Origin: a bacterium
Lineage (GTDB): Bacteria; Desulfobacterota; GWC2-55-46; DRQE01
DNA length: 11,513 nucleotides
Assembly (NCBI GenBank): GCA_027017505.1
Contig: JALUQR010000115.1
Span: 1-11,513 of the forward strand
Direction of reading: 5' to 3'
Shown here piece after piece: positions 1 to 6,679 of this stretch. A program made the position numbers and the translations under genes. The notes under the pieces were generated by a model, which saw only the letters and a list, made by a program, of their open reading frames with translations, did no database searches and had not been told where the DNA came from. How positions within the stretch are numbered: the first letter of the stretch is position 1; the number at the start of each line of letters is the position of its first letter.

Positions 1-514
1 GTACAGATTTATCCACAGAGAGGGTGGCCAGAATCTTTCCTGCCTTCTTTTCCTTCATGGCGGAGAGTATCTTTACTGCCATCTCCTCATCCAGTTTTTC
101 GATCCTCTGTGATGCCTTCTCTGGTGGCATGGACTCGTATATCTTTACTATTCTCATGAAGTTTCTGTCTCTTTCGAGCTGAATCTTATCAAGCATGGCC
201 TTTATTTCCTTTTTTGTCTCTTTAAATTTCACAAGCTTTTTTGTAATCTCTTCTTTAAGTATTGAGAGTCTTCTCTCCCTTTCTGCGAGTTTTTTGCTCT
301 TTGTTTCGAGCTCTCTTTCGCGTTCTTTTATTGCCTCTATGAGGGTCTTTTCCTTCTCGAGCAGTTTATCGAGACAGGGTGTGGAGAGTACATCCACATT
401 GTCCTGTGCAACAGCCTCTGCGGTGGGCTCCTGGATGTTAAGGTAGACCACGGGATACACGAGCAGTACCATTGCTTTAAGAATCAGCAGTGTTGTGAGA
501 AGTTTAGTCTTCAT
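1..514 (-). CDS. motE: MotE-like flagellar protein with MgtE_N-type domain, 3' end cut by window edge
   Basis: The 171 visible residues start with a hydrophobic segment (about 5-25) that looks like an uncleaved anchor or signal. A highly charged coiled coil follows (about 50-118). After it comes an MgtE N-domain-like helical repeat (about 121-167), with MPPEKASQRIEKLDEEMAVKIL followed by KKAGKILATL. This architecture is that of the MotE/YlxF-type proteins found in flagellar operons. In rhizobia MotE is a periplasmic chaperone for MotC, but the role in most other bacteria is not established. The ATG at 514 lies inside the end of fliJ (11-bp overlap) and has AAGGAG about 9 nt upstream, which supports both the start and translational coupling. 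The stop codon lies outside the window. The family is fairly sure; a chaperone role is inference. Confidence 0.82.
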   Translation of the reverse strand, partial: MKTKLLTTLLILKAMVLLVYPVVYLNIQEPTAEAVAQDNVDVLSTPCLDKLLEKEKTLIEAIKERERELETKSKKLAERERRLSILKEEITKKLVKFKETKKEIKAMLDKIQLERDRNFMRIVKIYESMPPEKASQRIEKLDEEMAVKILSAMKEKKAGKILATLSVDKSV

Positions 515-959
515 TGTCCTTTCTCCTTACGAATCCTCCCACCGCAACCTCGTCTGTGAGCTTCTGTTCTTCCAGTTTGAGCTCCTTCTTGTACTGTTCT
601 TTCTTTTTCTCCTTTGCCTTTTCCATGACCTTCTTATCTATGGATGCCCTTGTAAGTTCTGTTTTTTTTTCTTCCACCGCCTTTTTAAGGTCTGCAACAA
701 TTTTGTGCTGGCTCTCTATGAATTCCCTTATGCTGTTAAGGTAGCGGTACTGGAACCTGAGCTCGCCCACCTCTCTGCCTTCTTTCTTAATGTTATCCAG
801 GTTTTCGGAGAATCTCCTGTAGAGGTCCACATATACTCTCAGTCTTTCCTCTTCTTTTCTGAGTCTGTCCACCACCTCCATGTAGTCCTTTCTTGCGAGC
901 TCTTCGAGTATCTCTCTGTGTTCAAGCAGTGGTTGCAGGCTGAACTTAAACTTCTTCAT
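504..959 (-). CDS. fliJ: FliJ, flagellar export apparatus coiled-coil stalk protein
   Basis: This is a 151-residue, almost wholly alpha-helical, charged protein of usual FliJ length. It opens with MKKFKFSLQPLLEHRE, close to the family's typical N-terminus. FliJ is the soluble stalk of the type III export gate. It sits in the FliI hexamer much as the gamma subunit sits in F1-ATPase, and it links the ATPase to FlhA. Three in-frame ATGs lie at 968, 965 and 959. The Shine-Dalgarno AAAGGAG runs directly into the first two, leaving no spacing, but is 9 nt before the third. The third also gives the family-like N-terminus, so 959 is chosen. The gene follows fliI after 17 nt and its last 11 bp overlap the motE-like gene. 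Function rests on length, coiled-coil character and position after fliI. Confidence 0.88.
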   Translation of the reverse strand: MKKFKFSLQPLLEHREILEELARKDYMEVVDRLRKEEERLRVYVDLYRRFSENLDNIKKEGREVGELRFQYRYLNSIREFIESQHKIVADLKKAVEEKKTELTRASIDKKVMEKAKEKKKEQYKKELKLEEQKLTDEVAVGGFVRRKDNED

Positions 960-976
960 GGTCATCATCTCCTTTT

Positions 977-2302
977 TTATGAGAATAGTGCGTACAGAAG
1001 CTGTAGGCTGTCCTCAAGGTCCACCTTTTCTGACACATCCTGTTTGAGAAAGCTGTTTATGCGGTCTATCATCTCTATGGCCCTGTCTATGCGTTTGTCA
1101 TTGCCCTTTTTGTACGCTCCTATGTTTATGAGGTCTTTTGCCTTTGTGTAGTCTGCCAGTATACCCTTAAGTTCTGTTGCAAGCTGTAGGTGTTCGGCTG
1201 AGACCACATTGTTCATGACCCTGCTCACACTGTTCAGCACATCTATTGCTGGAAAGTGTCCCATGGTTGCAAGTTCTCTTGAGAGCACTATGTGTCCGTC
1301 GAGTATGGCCCGTACGGAATCTGCAACGGGGTCGTTCACATCGTCGCCCTCTGTGAGTATTGTATAGAGTGCGGTTATTGTTCCGCGGTTCTGCACAGCC
1401 CCTGGTCTTTCGAGAAGTTTCGGCAGTAGTGCGAACACAGATGGTGGATAGCCCTTTGTGGTGGGTGGCTCACCAGAGGCAAGCCCCACCTCTCTCTGTG
1501 CCATTGCAAACCTTGTAAGTGAGTCCATAACGAGAAGCACATCCCTGCCCGTGTCTCTGAAGTACTCTGCAATGGTGTGTGCCACAAAGGCAGCCCTTAT
1601 TCTTATAAGCGGGGGCTCGTCTGATGTGGCAACCACCACAACCGAGTTTTTAAGCCCTTCCTGGCCGAGCTCCCTTTCTATGAATTCCTTTACCTCTCTG
1701 CCCCTCTCACCAACGAGTGCTATGACACTAACATCTGCGGTGGTTCCCTTTGCCATCATCCCCATGAGCACACTCTTGCCCACTCCACTGCCTGCGAGTA
1801 TTCCCACCCTCTGGCCCTTTCCTATGGTTACAAGTGCGTTTATTGCCCTTATGCCCACATCAAGTGGTGTGTCTATGGGTCTTCTCTCGAGCGGGGCGGG
1901 CGGGTTTCTGTAGAGCGGGTACTCTGTATCGTACTCTATGTTACCCCTTCCGTCTATGGGCCTTCCACAGCCATCTATTATTCTTCCAAGAAGCCTGCCT
2001 CCCACACCTGTGGTTGCACCCTTTTTAACTATGGCTATCCTGCTACCTGCCCCTATACCCCTTACCTCTCCAAAGGGCATTATGAGTATCTTCTCGCCAG
2101 AAAAGCCCACAACCTCTGCAGGAAGGGGTTCTCCGCTGTCAGGATATATGATGCAAGTATCGCCCACCCTTGCGCTCACACCCACACCCTCCATGACCGT
2201 GCCCACAACCCTTGTTATCCTTCCAGTCACTATGGTGGTCTGGGTGTCTTCAACCACCTTGATGGCCCTATTCAGGTTTTCCCTTATCCTTGCAAGAGAC
2301 AT
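977..2302 (-). CDS. fliI: FliI, flagellum-specific export ATPase
   Basis: This 441-residue protein is the cytoplasmic ATPase of the flagellar type III export apparatus. It energises delivery of rod, hook and filament subunits. It has an N-terminal beta-barrel domain (about 20-95). The catalytic core carries Walker A AGSGVGKS at 170-177, the catalytic-Glu motif LVGERGREV around E199, and Walker B DVLLVMD at 254-260. The F1/V1/type III ATPase signature PAIDVLNSVS is at 351-360. All key residues are intact and the length is normal. The ATG at 2302 has a GAGGAGAGG ribosome site upstream and lies 35 bp inside the end of fliH, so the two are almost certainly translationally coupled. That fits the known FliH2-FliI complex. 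TAA at 979-977 is followed at once by the fliJ ribosome site. Confidence 0.98.
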   Translation of the reverse strand: MSLARIRENLNRAIKVVEDTQTTIVTGRITRVVGTVMEGVGVSARVGDTCIIYPDSGEPLPAEVVGFSGEKILIMPFGEVRGIGAGSRIAIVKKGATTGVGGRLLGRIIDGCGRPIDGRGNIEYDTEYPLYRNPPAPLERRPIDTPLDVGIRAINALVTIGKGQRVGILAGSGVGKSVLMGMMAKGTTADVSVIALVGERGREVKEFIERELGQEGLKNSVVVVATSDEPPLIRIRAAFVAHTIAEYFRDTGRDVLLVMDSLTRFAMAQREVGLASGEPPTTKGYPPSVFALLPKLLERPGAVQNRGTITALYTILTEGDDVNDPVADSVRAILDGHIVLSRELATMGHFPAIDVLNSVSRVMNNVVSAEHLQLATELKGILADYTKAKDLINIGAYKKGNDKRIDRAIEMIDRINSFLKQDVSEKVDLEDSLQLLYALFS

Positions 2303-2885
2303 CTTTAAGCCTCTCCTCTATCTCCTTGAGTGCGGTATCTATGGTGTGTTCTATGGTGGTGTTCTCTGTTTCAACCATACAGCCACCCCTGCCTACAGAG
2401 GGGTCTTCCCTTAACACTATCTTTTTTGTCCCCAGGGTGTATTGCTCGAGCTCTGGCAGATACCTTTTGATGACCTCAACATCCGCACCGTTGAGCCTTA
2501 CCACGATACTGGATGCCCTGCCTGTAAGCTCTATGGCACTCTTCACAGCGTTAACAACTATATCCTCTCTTACTGAAAGTTCACACTCTATGACCTTCCT
2601 TGCTATTGCAATGGCAAGTTTTGTTATGTCTTTTTCAAGCTGGCTTAAGAGTTCTTCCCTGAATCCTTCAAGCTCTGTGACTATCTGTGAGAGGGCCCTG
2701 AATATGGTCTCTGCCTTTTTTCTGCCAAGCTCAAACCCTGCCTTTTCGCCTGCTGTAAATCCCCTTTCATAGGCATCGCGCTCGATTGCAGAAACCCTGT
2801 CTGCGGGGTGGGCTGTTCGGGTCATGGTTTTAAGCACAAGGGGTTTCACCCCTTTTTCCTCTTTGAGCACCTTAGATGAGCACAT
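2268..2885 (-). CDS. fliH: FliH, export ATPase regulator and stator-like subunit
   Basis: FliH binds FliI as a dimer, restrains its ATPase activity and docks it at the C-ring. The sequence begins MCSSKVLK, like the usual MSSKV start. It has an uninterrupted GxxxG ladder at residues 42-54 (GFTAGEKAGFELG), a recognised FliH helix-dimer feature. A helical middle includes AIARKVIECEL. The C-terminal part (about 130-195) is FliH/HrpE-like, with LREDPSVGRGGCMVETENTTIEHTID in the place of the family's D...GGC.VET..G.ID motif. A GTG at 2891 would add two residues. The ATG at 2885 is preferred because AGGAAAGGG then sits 8 nt upstream and the N-terminus fits. At 205 residues it is slightly short for the family. 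It overlaps fliG by 14 bp and fliI by 35 bp. Confidence 0.93.
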   Translation of the reverse strand: MCSSKVLKEEKGVKPLVLKTMTRTAHPADRVSAIERDAYERGFTAGEKAGFELGRKKAETIFRALSQIVTELEGFREELLSQLEKDITKLAIAIARKVIECELSVREDIVVNAVKSAIELTGRASSIVVRLNGADVEVIKRYLPELEQYTLGTKKIVLREDPSVGRGGCMVETENTTIEHTIDTALKEIEERLKDVSCKDKGKPE

Positions 2886-3879
2886 CGCCACTGCCCTTTC
2901 CTTCTCTTATGAGTTTTCCTTCCTGCTCAAGTCTCTTTGCGATGTTTATAATCTTAAGCTGTGCCTTTTCCACATCGCTGAGTTTAACAGGCCCTCTTGA
3001 TTCTATATCCTCCTTGAGCATCTCCGCAGCCCTCTGCGACATATTGCTGAAGAACCTGTCTCTCAGTTCCTGGTCTGCGCCCTTGAGTGCCAGTGCAAGG
3101 GTCTCTGTGTCGCATTCCTTTATGAGCATCTGCATGCCCCTGTTGTCCACACTCATGAGGTCTGTAAACACGAACATCTTATCCTGTATCTTCTCTGCTA
3201 TGTCAGCGCTTGTCTTCTCGATACTCTCGAGCACTGCCTTTTCCACGGAGGACTCCATCTGGTTGAGTATATCTGCTGCTATCTTCACACCCTCTACCAT
3301 CTTGCCCTTTGCAACGCCAGAGTCCTTTATCTGCTGTTTTATAACCTCCTCGAGTTCCTGCAGTACTCCTGGTGGCACGCTCTCTATGGTTGCTATTCTC
3401 ATTATCACATCTGCCCTGAGCCTTTCTGGGAAGTATTCCATTACCTTTGCAGCCCTGTCTGGCTCCATGTGTGTGAGCACGAGGGCTATTATCTGTGGAT
3501 GTTCGTCCTTGAGCAGTGAGGCTGTCATCTGCGGGTCCATAAACTTAAGCACGGTGAGGCTTTCGCCCTGCTCATCCTGTGCCAGAATCTCTATAATATC
3601 CTTTGCCTTCTCGTTGCCCAGTGCCCTTGTAATGGTCTTTTTAAGGAACTCATCTCCCTTTACCATGAGCCCTGCGTTGTGGAGTGCCTTCAGGAACTCT
3701 GCCCTTACCCTTTCTGCAACCTTTCCCTCCACACCCTCCATGCCTGCCATCTTCTTTGCTATAAGCTGTAGTTCTGCAGGGCTGAGGTGTCTGAGCACAT
3801 CTGCTGCGAGGTCCTCTCCGAGAAGAAGTAGCACTATTGCAGCCTTGTCAACACCCTTTATGTCTTCCCTTTCCTGCAT
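2872..3879 (-). CDS. fliG: FliG, flagellar rotor/switch protein
   Basis: FliG forms the upper C-ring. It attaches to FliF through its N-domain and meets MotA through its C-domain to generate torque. The 335-residue protein has the normal length and three armadillo-like domains. The middle-domain EHPQ motif is at 126-129 and the hinge motif MFVF at 235-238. By alignment in my head to E. coli FliG, the torque-helix charges are kept: K266, R283, E290, D291 and K299 for K264, R281, D288, D289 and R297. There are two conservative swaps (Asp to Glu, Arg to Lys). The ATG at 3879 is 4 nt after the fliF stop, and AAGGAG lies 7 nt before it. The last 14 bp overlap fliH. Confidence 0.98.
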   Translation of the reverse strand: MQEREDIKGVDKAAIVLLLLGEDLAADVLRHLSPAELQLIAKKMAGMEGVEGKVAERVRAEFLKALHNAGLMVKGDEFLKKTITRALGNEKAKDIIEILAQDEQGESLTVLKFMDPQMTASLLKDEHPQIIALVLTHMEPDRAAKVMEYFPERLRADVIMRIATIESVPPGVLQELEEVIKQQIKDSGVAKGKMVEGVKIAADILNQMESSVEKAVLESIEKTSADIAEKIQDKMFVFTDLMSVDNRGMQMLIKECDTETLALALKGADQELRDRFFSNMSQRAAEMLKEDIESRGPVKLSDVEKAQLKIINIAKRLEQEGKLIREGKGSGDVLI

Positions 3880-3883
3880 GTTG

Positions 3884-5434
3884 CTACTCCTTGAGCCAGT
3901 TCTTTATAACGATTGCAGCCTGCTGTGGGTTCTGCCTTACAAGCTCCTTAAGCCGTTCCACCTCTCCGCCACCTCCACCGAGCATCTTCTGTTCCTCACC
4001 CTTCTCTAAGGCAAGCCTGCCCTCTGCAAGGCTCTTCTGTATGGAATCAAGTGCTCTATTTTCCTCAACAATCCTTCTTATTACCGGGCGAATCACGAAC
4101 AGGAATATAACTATCATCAGAACCCCTGCCACAGCTATCTTCACCACATCCTTCACGATGTGTGGTGGTATGCTGAATGACGCCTGTTCGATATCCTGTG
4201 GTACAACCACTGTTTCGGGTGCAAAGGGTATGTTCTCAACTGTAACCGTATCTCCCCTCTCTTCTGAAAAGCCAACCGCATTTTTGACAATCTCTGTGAA
4301 TTTTTTAAGCTCCTCTTCTGTTCTGGGTATGTATTTTTTCTCTACCGTGCCGTCCTCTTTCGTTACTGTCTCGTAGCTACCGTCTATGAGGACTGCCACT
4401 GCAATACGCCTTATTCTGCCATCGGGCTCCACGGTTTTGCTTACCTTTCTGCTTATCTCGTAATTTATGATTTCATTCTGTCGCTGTGATGAGCGCAGAT
4501 TGAGTGTTGCCTGCTCTGTTGCTCCGGGTGTGTTTGAGAGCACCCCTGGTATGCCACCCTCTTCTGGAATGCCTGCTGTTTTTTCAAGGCTTCTCTGCTC
4601 GCTTCTTACCACCTGGCTGTCAGGGTCAAAGCTCTCCTCTGTTATTTCAACCCTTTTTGCCTCAAGCTCCAGAGACACCCTTGCAACCACCTTGCCCCTG
4701 CCCACTGCTTTTTCGAGCATGGTCTGCACCTTTCTTTCGAGCTCTCTTTCAAGCTCCCTTTTTCTTGCAACATAGACCTGGGAGAATCCCTCCTCTGTGG
4801 GTTCGGGTCTTGTCCAGAGTCTTCCCTGGGTGTCCACAAGGGTTACATCCTTTGGGGCAAGCTCTGGCAGGCTGGATGCAACAAGGTGCACTATGCTCTG
4901 GACTTCACTGTCCGTAAGGCTCGTACCTGGTCTTATCTTCACCACCACCGATGCCCTCGCACTCTTTTCCTCCTCAAGAAATGGTCTCTCACTGGGCAGT
5001 ACCAGGTGTACCCTTGCGCCCTCTATCTTCTGCATCTGGGTTATGGTTCTTGCAAGCTCACCCTGAAGTGCCCTCACATAGTTTATCCTCTGGGCAAACT
5101 CTGTTATGCCAAATCCCGTGTTGTCGAATATCTCGAAACCAACGCCTCCACCGCGTGGCAAACCCTCGCCTGCAAGCTCTATCCTTGTCTCGTAGAGTCT
5201 GTCCTCTGGCACCTTTATAAGGCCTGCCTCCACACGGTAGGGAATCCTCTTTTCCCTGAGTTTGGCTATTATGGCACTCATGTCATCATCGGAGAGCCCT
5301 GTGTAAAGCACCCTGTAATCGGTGCTACCTGCCCACAGATACAGGGCAACAAGCCCTGCTATGGCCAGGGCAACCACAGAACCGTATACAAGTAGAGACC
5401 TGGTATTGCGTGTTTTTTCCTGCACTCCTTCCAT
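3884..5434 (-). CDS. fliF: FliF, flagellar MS-ring protein
   Basis: FliF is the inner-membrane ring on which the flagellum is built. The 516-residue sequence has a first membrane helix at about 15-34 and a YscJ/FliF ring-building domain at about 38-210. The conserved ITEFAQRINYVRALQGELARTI and GARVHLVLP segments lie in that domain. A second periplasmic domain (about 235-405) includes the proline/glycine-rich loop around 289-305. A second membrane helix is at about 430-449. The cytoplasmic tail ends VRQNPQQAAIVIKNWLKE, the FliG-binding motif. Full length and complete. The ATG at 5434 is 3 nt after the fliE stop. The nearest purine-rich site (TGAGGA) is about 14 nt away, so initiation may depend on coupling to fliE. 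Confidence 0.98.
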   Translation of the reverse strand: MEGVQEKTRNTRSLLVYGSVVALAIAGLVALYLWAGSTDYRVLYTGLSDDDMSAIIAKLREKRIPYRVEAGLIKVPEDRLYETRIELAGEGLPRGGGVGFEIFDNTGFGITEFAQRINYVRALQGELARTITQMQKIEGARVHLVLPSERPFLEEEKSARASVVVKIRPGTSLTDSEVQSIVHLVASSLPELAPKDVTLVDTQGRLWTRPEPTEEGFSQVYVARKRELERELERKVQTMLEKAVGRGKVVARVSLELEAKRVEITEESFDPDSQVVRSEQRSLEKTAGIPEEGGIPGVLSNTPGATEQATLNLRSSQRQNEIINYEISRKVSKTVEPDGRIRRIAVAVLIDGSYETVTKEDGTVEKKYIPRTEEELKKFTEIVKNAVGFSEERGDTVTVENIPFAPETVVVPQDIEQASFSIPPHIVKDVVKIAVAGVLMIVIFLFVIRPVIRRIVEENRALDSIQKSLAEGRLALEKGEEQKMLGGGGGEVERLKELVRQNPQQAAIVIKNWLKE

Positions 5435-5437
5435 GGC

Positions 5438-5731
5438 TTATATCTGCATCCTCATTATTTCCTCGTATGCCTGAACCAGCTTGTTTCTTACCTGAAGCAT
5501 GAGGTTGAACGATACATTGGCCTTCTCTATGGCTATCATTGCATCATGCACATTCTTGAGCTCTCCTGTTGCAAGCCCCTCTATGGCTGACTCTGCCTCC
5601 TTCTGGAGTTTGTTGACCCTGTCTATGGAGTCTTTCAGCAGTTGGCCGAACTCCTCGGTGAGTTTTACACCCCTGCTACCTTCGGGTACCTCTATGTGCT
5701 GGTGTCCCACGGGTTTTACAGACTCTGTCAT
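5438..5731 (-). CDS. fliE: FliE, MS-ring/rod junction protein
   Basis: FliE is a small exported protein that joins the MS ring and export gate to the proximal rod. It is the first substrate assembled. The 97-residue length is typical. The C-terminal half shows the family pattern: VHDAMIAIEKANVSFNLMLQVRNKLVQAYEEIMRMQI (about 61-97), close to the usual IAxEKAxLSFxLMxQVRNKLVxAYQEIMRMQ. The first 20 residues are variable and poor in recognisable motifs, as expected. The ATG at 5731 has a strong GGGAGG ribosome site 9 nt upstream, in the 15-nt gap after flgC. It sits between flgBC and fliF, the commonest arrangement. Confidence 0.97.
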   Translation of the reverse strand: MTESVKPVGHQHIEVPEGSRGVKLTEEFGQLLKDSIDRVNKLQKEAESAIEGLATGELKNVHDAMIAIEKANVSFNLMLQVRNKLVQAYEEIMRMQI

Positions 5732-5746
5732 CTTTACCAGCCTCCC

Positions 5747-6166
5747 TTATGTTATGATTTCAAGTGCCTTTGAAATCATGGTCTTTGTTGCCTTGAGTAC
5801 CGATATGTTTGCCTCGTAGCTTCTCACAGCGGTCATCATGTTGACCATCTCCTCAAGGGGATTCACATTTGGATACATCACATAGCCGTTTTCATCTGCA
5901 TCTGGATGCGATGGCTCGTAGACGAGCCTGAAGGGTCTTGCATCCTCCACCACCTCCACCACACGCACCCCTGTAAGTGTGCTTCTGCCTGCCACAGAGA
6001 GGGCAGACTCAAACGGATGGGCTGAAAACACCACATCCCTTCTTCTGTAGGGTGTGCCCTCGGGGGTTCGCGTGGTGTTAATGTTTGCAAGGTTGCTGGC
6101 TATTACATTGAGCCTTATCCTCTGCGATGTAAGTGCCTGTGCGGATATGGCAAAACTCTCAAACAC
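5747..6166 (-). CDS. flgC: FlgC, proximal rod protein
   Basis: FlgC is a rod protein exported through the flagellar type III system and stacked on FliE/FlgB. The 139-residue sequence has the rod-family N-terminal motif VIASNLANINTTRTPEG (21-37), followed by YRRRDVVF. The C-terminal helix is NMMTAVRSYEANISVLKATKTMISKALEI (about 110-137). The start is GTG at 6166, the only suitable codon before the conserved FESFAISAQAL. It is backed by a perfect AGGAGG 9 nt upstream, located inside the last codons of flgB. Only 2 nt separate it from the flgB stop. The GTG start with a strong ribosome site may tune the FlgC level relative to FlgB. Confidence 0.97.
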   Translation of the reverse strand: MFESFAISAQALTSQRIRLNVIASNLANINTTRTPEGTPYRRRDVVFSAHPFESALSVAGRSTLTGVRVVEVVEDARPFRLVYEPSHPDADENGYVMYPNVNPLEEMVNMMTAVRSYEANISVLKATKTMISKALEIIT

Positions 6167-6168
6167 CG

Positions 6169-6576
6169 CTACTTACCTCCTTCCTTTATGGCCGTCATGA
6201 GGCCCGTGAACTTGTGCTTTATGAGTCTGGTTAGCACACCGTACATGGTGGTATTCTCTGCGAGTCTCACAATCTCCTCATCCAGGTTCACCGTGTTGCC
6301 ATCAAGCCCCTTCGTTAGAGAACCACGCTCTATAACACTCACCCTCATGGTATCTCCACCACCCCCCATGTGCATCGGATGAGTCCTTACGGGTACAAGA
6401 GAGTGGTTTCTGTTTGTTAGCTCTCTTTCAAGCTCTGCCTCAAACCTTATGTCCTTTGCCCTGTAGCCAGGGGTCTCTGCATTGGCAATGTTTGATGTGA
6501 TAAGTTTGTGCCTTATGTAACGAAGGTCCATTGCTGTCTCAAGCACACTGATGGTCTTTCCAAAAAGGTTGCCCAT
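6169..6576 (-). CDS. flgB: FlgB, proximal rod protein
   Basis: FlgB is the rod subunit next to FliE. The 135-residue protein begins MGNLFGKTISVLETAMDLRYIRHKLI. The rod-family signature SNIANAETPGYRAKDI follows at residues 28-43, and the C-terminal helical segment (about 100-130) closes with LIKHKFTGLMTAIKEGG. Length and both ends match the family. The ATG at 6576 has AGGAGG 10 nt upstream. It is the first gene of the structural operon and lies just downstream of a strong sigma-54 promoter candidate at 6605-6622. From that promoter the 5' leader would be only about 19 nt. Confidence 0.97.
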   Translation of the reverse strand: MGNLFGKTISVLETAMDLRYIRHKLITSNIANAETPGYRAKDIRFEAELERELTNRNHSLVPVRTHPMHMGGGGDTMRVSVIERGSLTKGLDGNTVNLDEEIVRLAENTTMYGVLTRLIKHKFTGLMTAIKEGGK

Positions 6577-6604
6577 TGTGGATACACCTCCTGAGAGTGT
6601 TATG

Positions 6605-6622
6605 TAGCAATCCCCGTACCAG
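6605..6622 (-). promoter_or_regulatory. Sigma-54 (-24/-12) promoter of the flgB operon
   Basis: On the minus strand the sequence is CTGGTACGGGGATTGCTA. The invariant GG (6620-6619) and GC (6608-6607) are separated by exactly 10 nt, as RpoN promoters require. TGGTACG differs from the consensus TGGCACG by one base, and TTGCT matches TTGCW. Transcription would begin about 12 nt after the GC, near 6595, leaving a short leader that holds the flgB ribosome site. The neighbouring gene encodes a sigma-54 activator, which fits. Confidence 0.85.
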
Positions 6623-6639
6623 ACTGTAACACACTGTCT
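6621..6639 (-). repeat. Imperfect dyad abutting the flgB -24 element
   Basis: On the minus strand AGACAGT, 5 nt, ACAGTCT: 6 of 7 positions are symmetric. The same segment can be read as two direct ACAGT copies 10 bp (one helical turn) apart. It touches the -24 box. It could be a regulator contact site or chance; there is no second copy at the other sigma-54 promoter. Confidence 0.3.
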
Positions 6640-6651
6640 TTATTCATCTTT

Positions 6652-6679
6652 TCTTCCACAAGCGGTATCCAGCGGAAGA
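6652..6679 (-). promoter_or_regulatory. Candidate upstream activator site (dyad) for the flgB promoter
   Basis: TCTTCCGC (6679-6672) and GTGGAAGA (6659-6652) form an inverted repeat with one G-T mismatch and a 12-nt spacer. It starts just after the response-regulator stop codon. Its centre is about 70 bp before the predicted start of transcription, a normal distance for an NtrC-type enhancer. As RNA it could fold, but no U-run follows, so it is not a convincing intrinsic terminator. Activator binding is inference. Confidence 0.35.

Noticed and set aside
957..968. Upstream ATGs of fliJ at 968 and 965 as the true start
   Set aside because: The ribosome site abuts them with no spacing. The ATG at 959 has 9-nt spacing and gives the conserved MKKFKFSLQPLL start.
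2876..4009. Long plus-strand open frame (377 codons) opposite fliG and the end of fliF
   Set aside because: It is fully antisense to clear fliG/fliF coding sequence and is a low-complexity Ser/Leu/Ile-rich translation. It arises because the real genes rarely use TTA, CTA and TCA codons, leaving few antisense stops. Similar antisense frames at 495-1151, 1458-1913, 2290-2772 and 8060-8767 are rejected for the same reason.
6652..6679. Hairpin after the response-regulator gene as an intrinsic terminator
   Set aside because: The stem has a G-U pair and a 12-nt loop, and A-rich sequence rather than a U-run follows on the minus strand. A regulatory dyad is the better reading.
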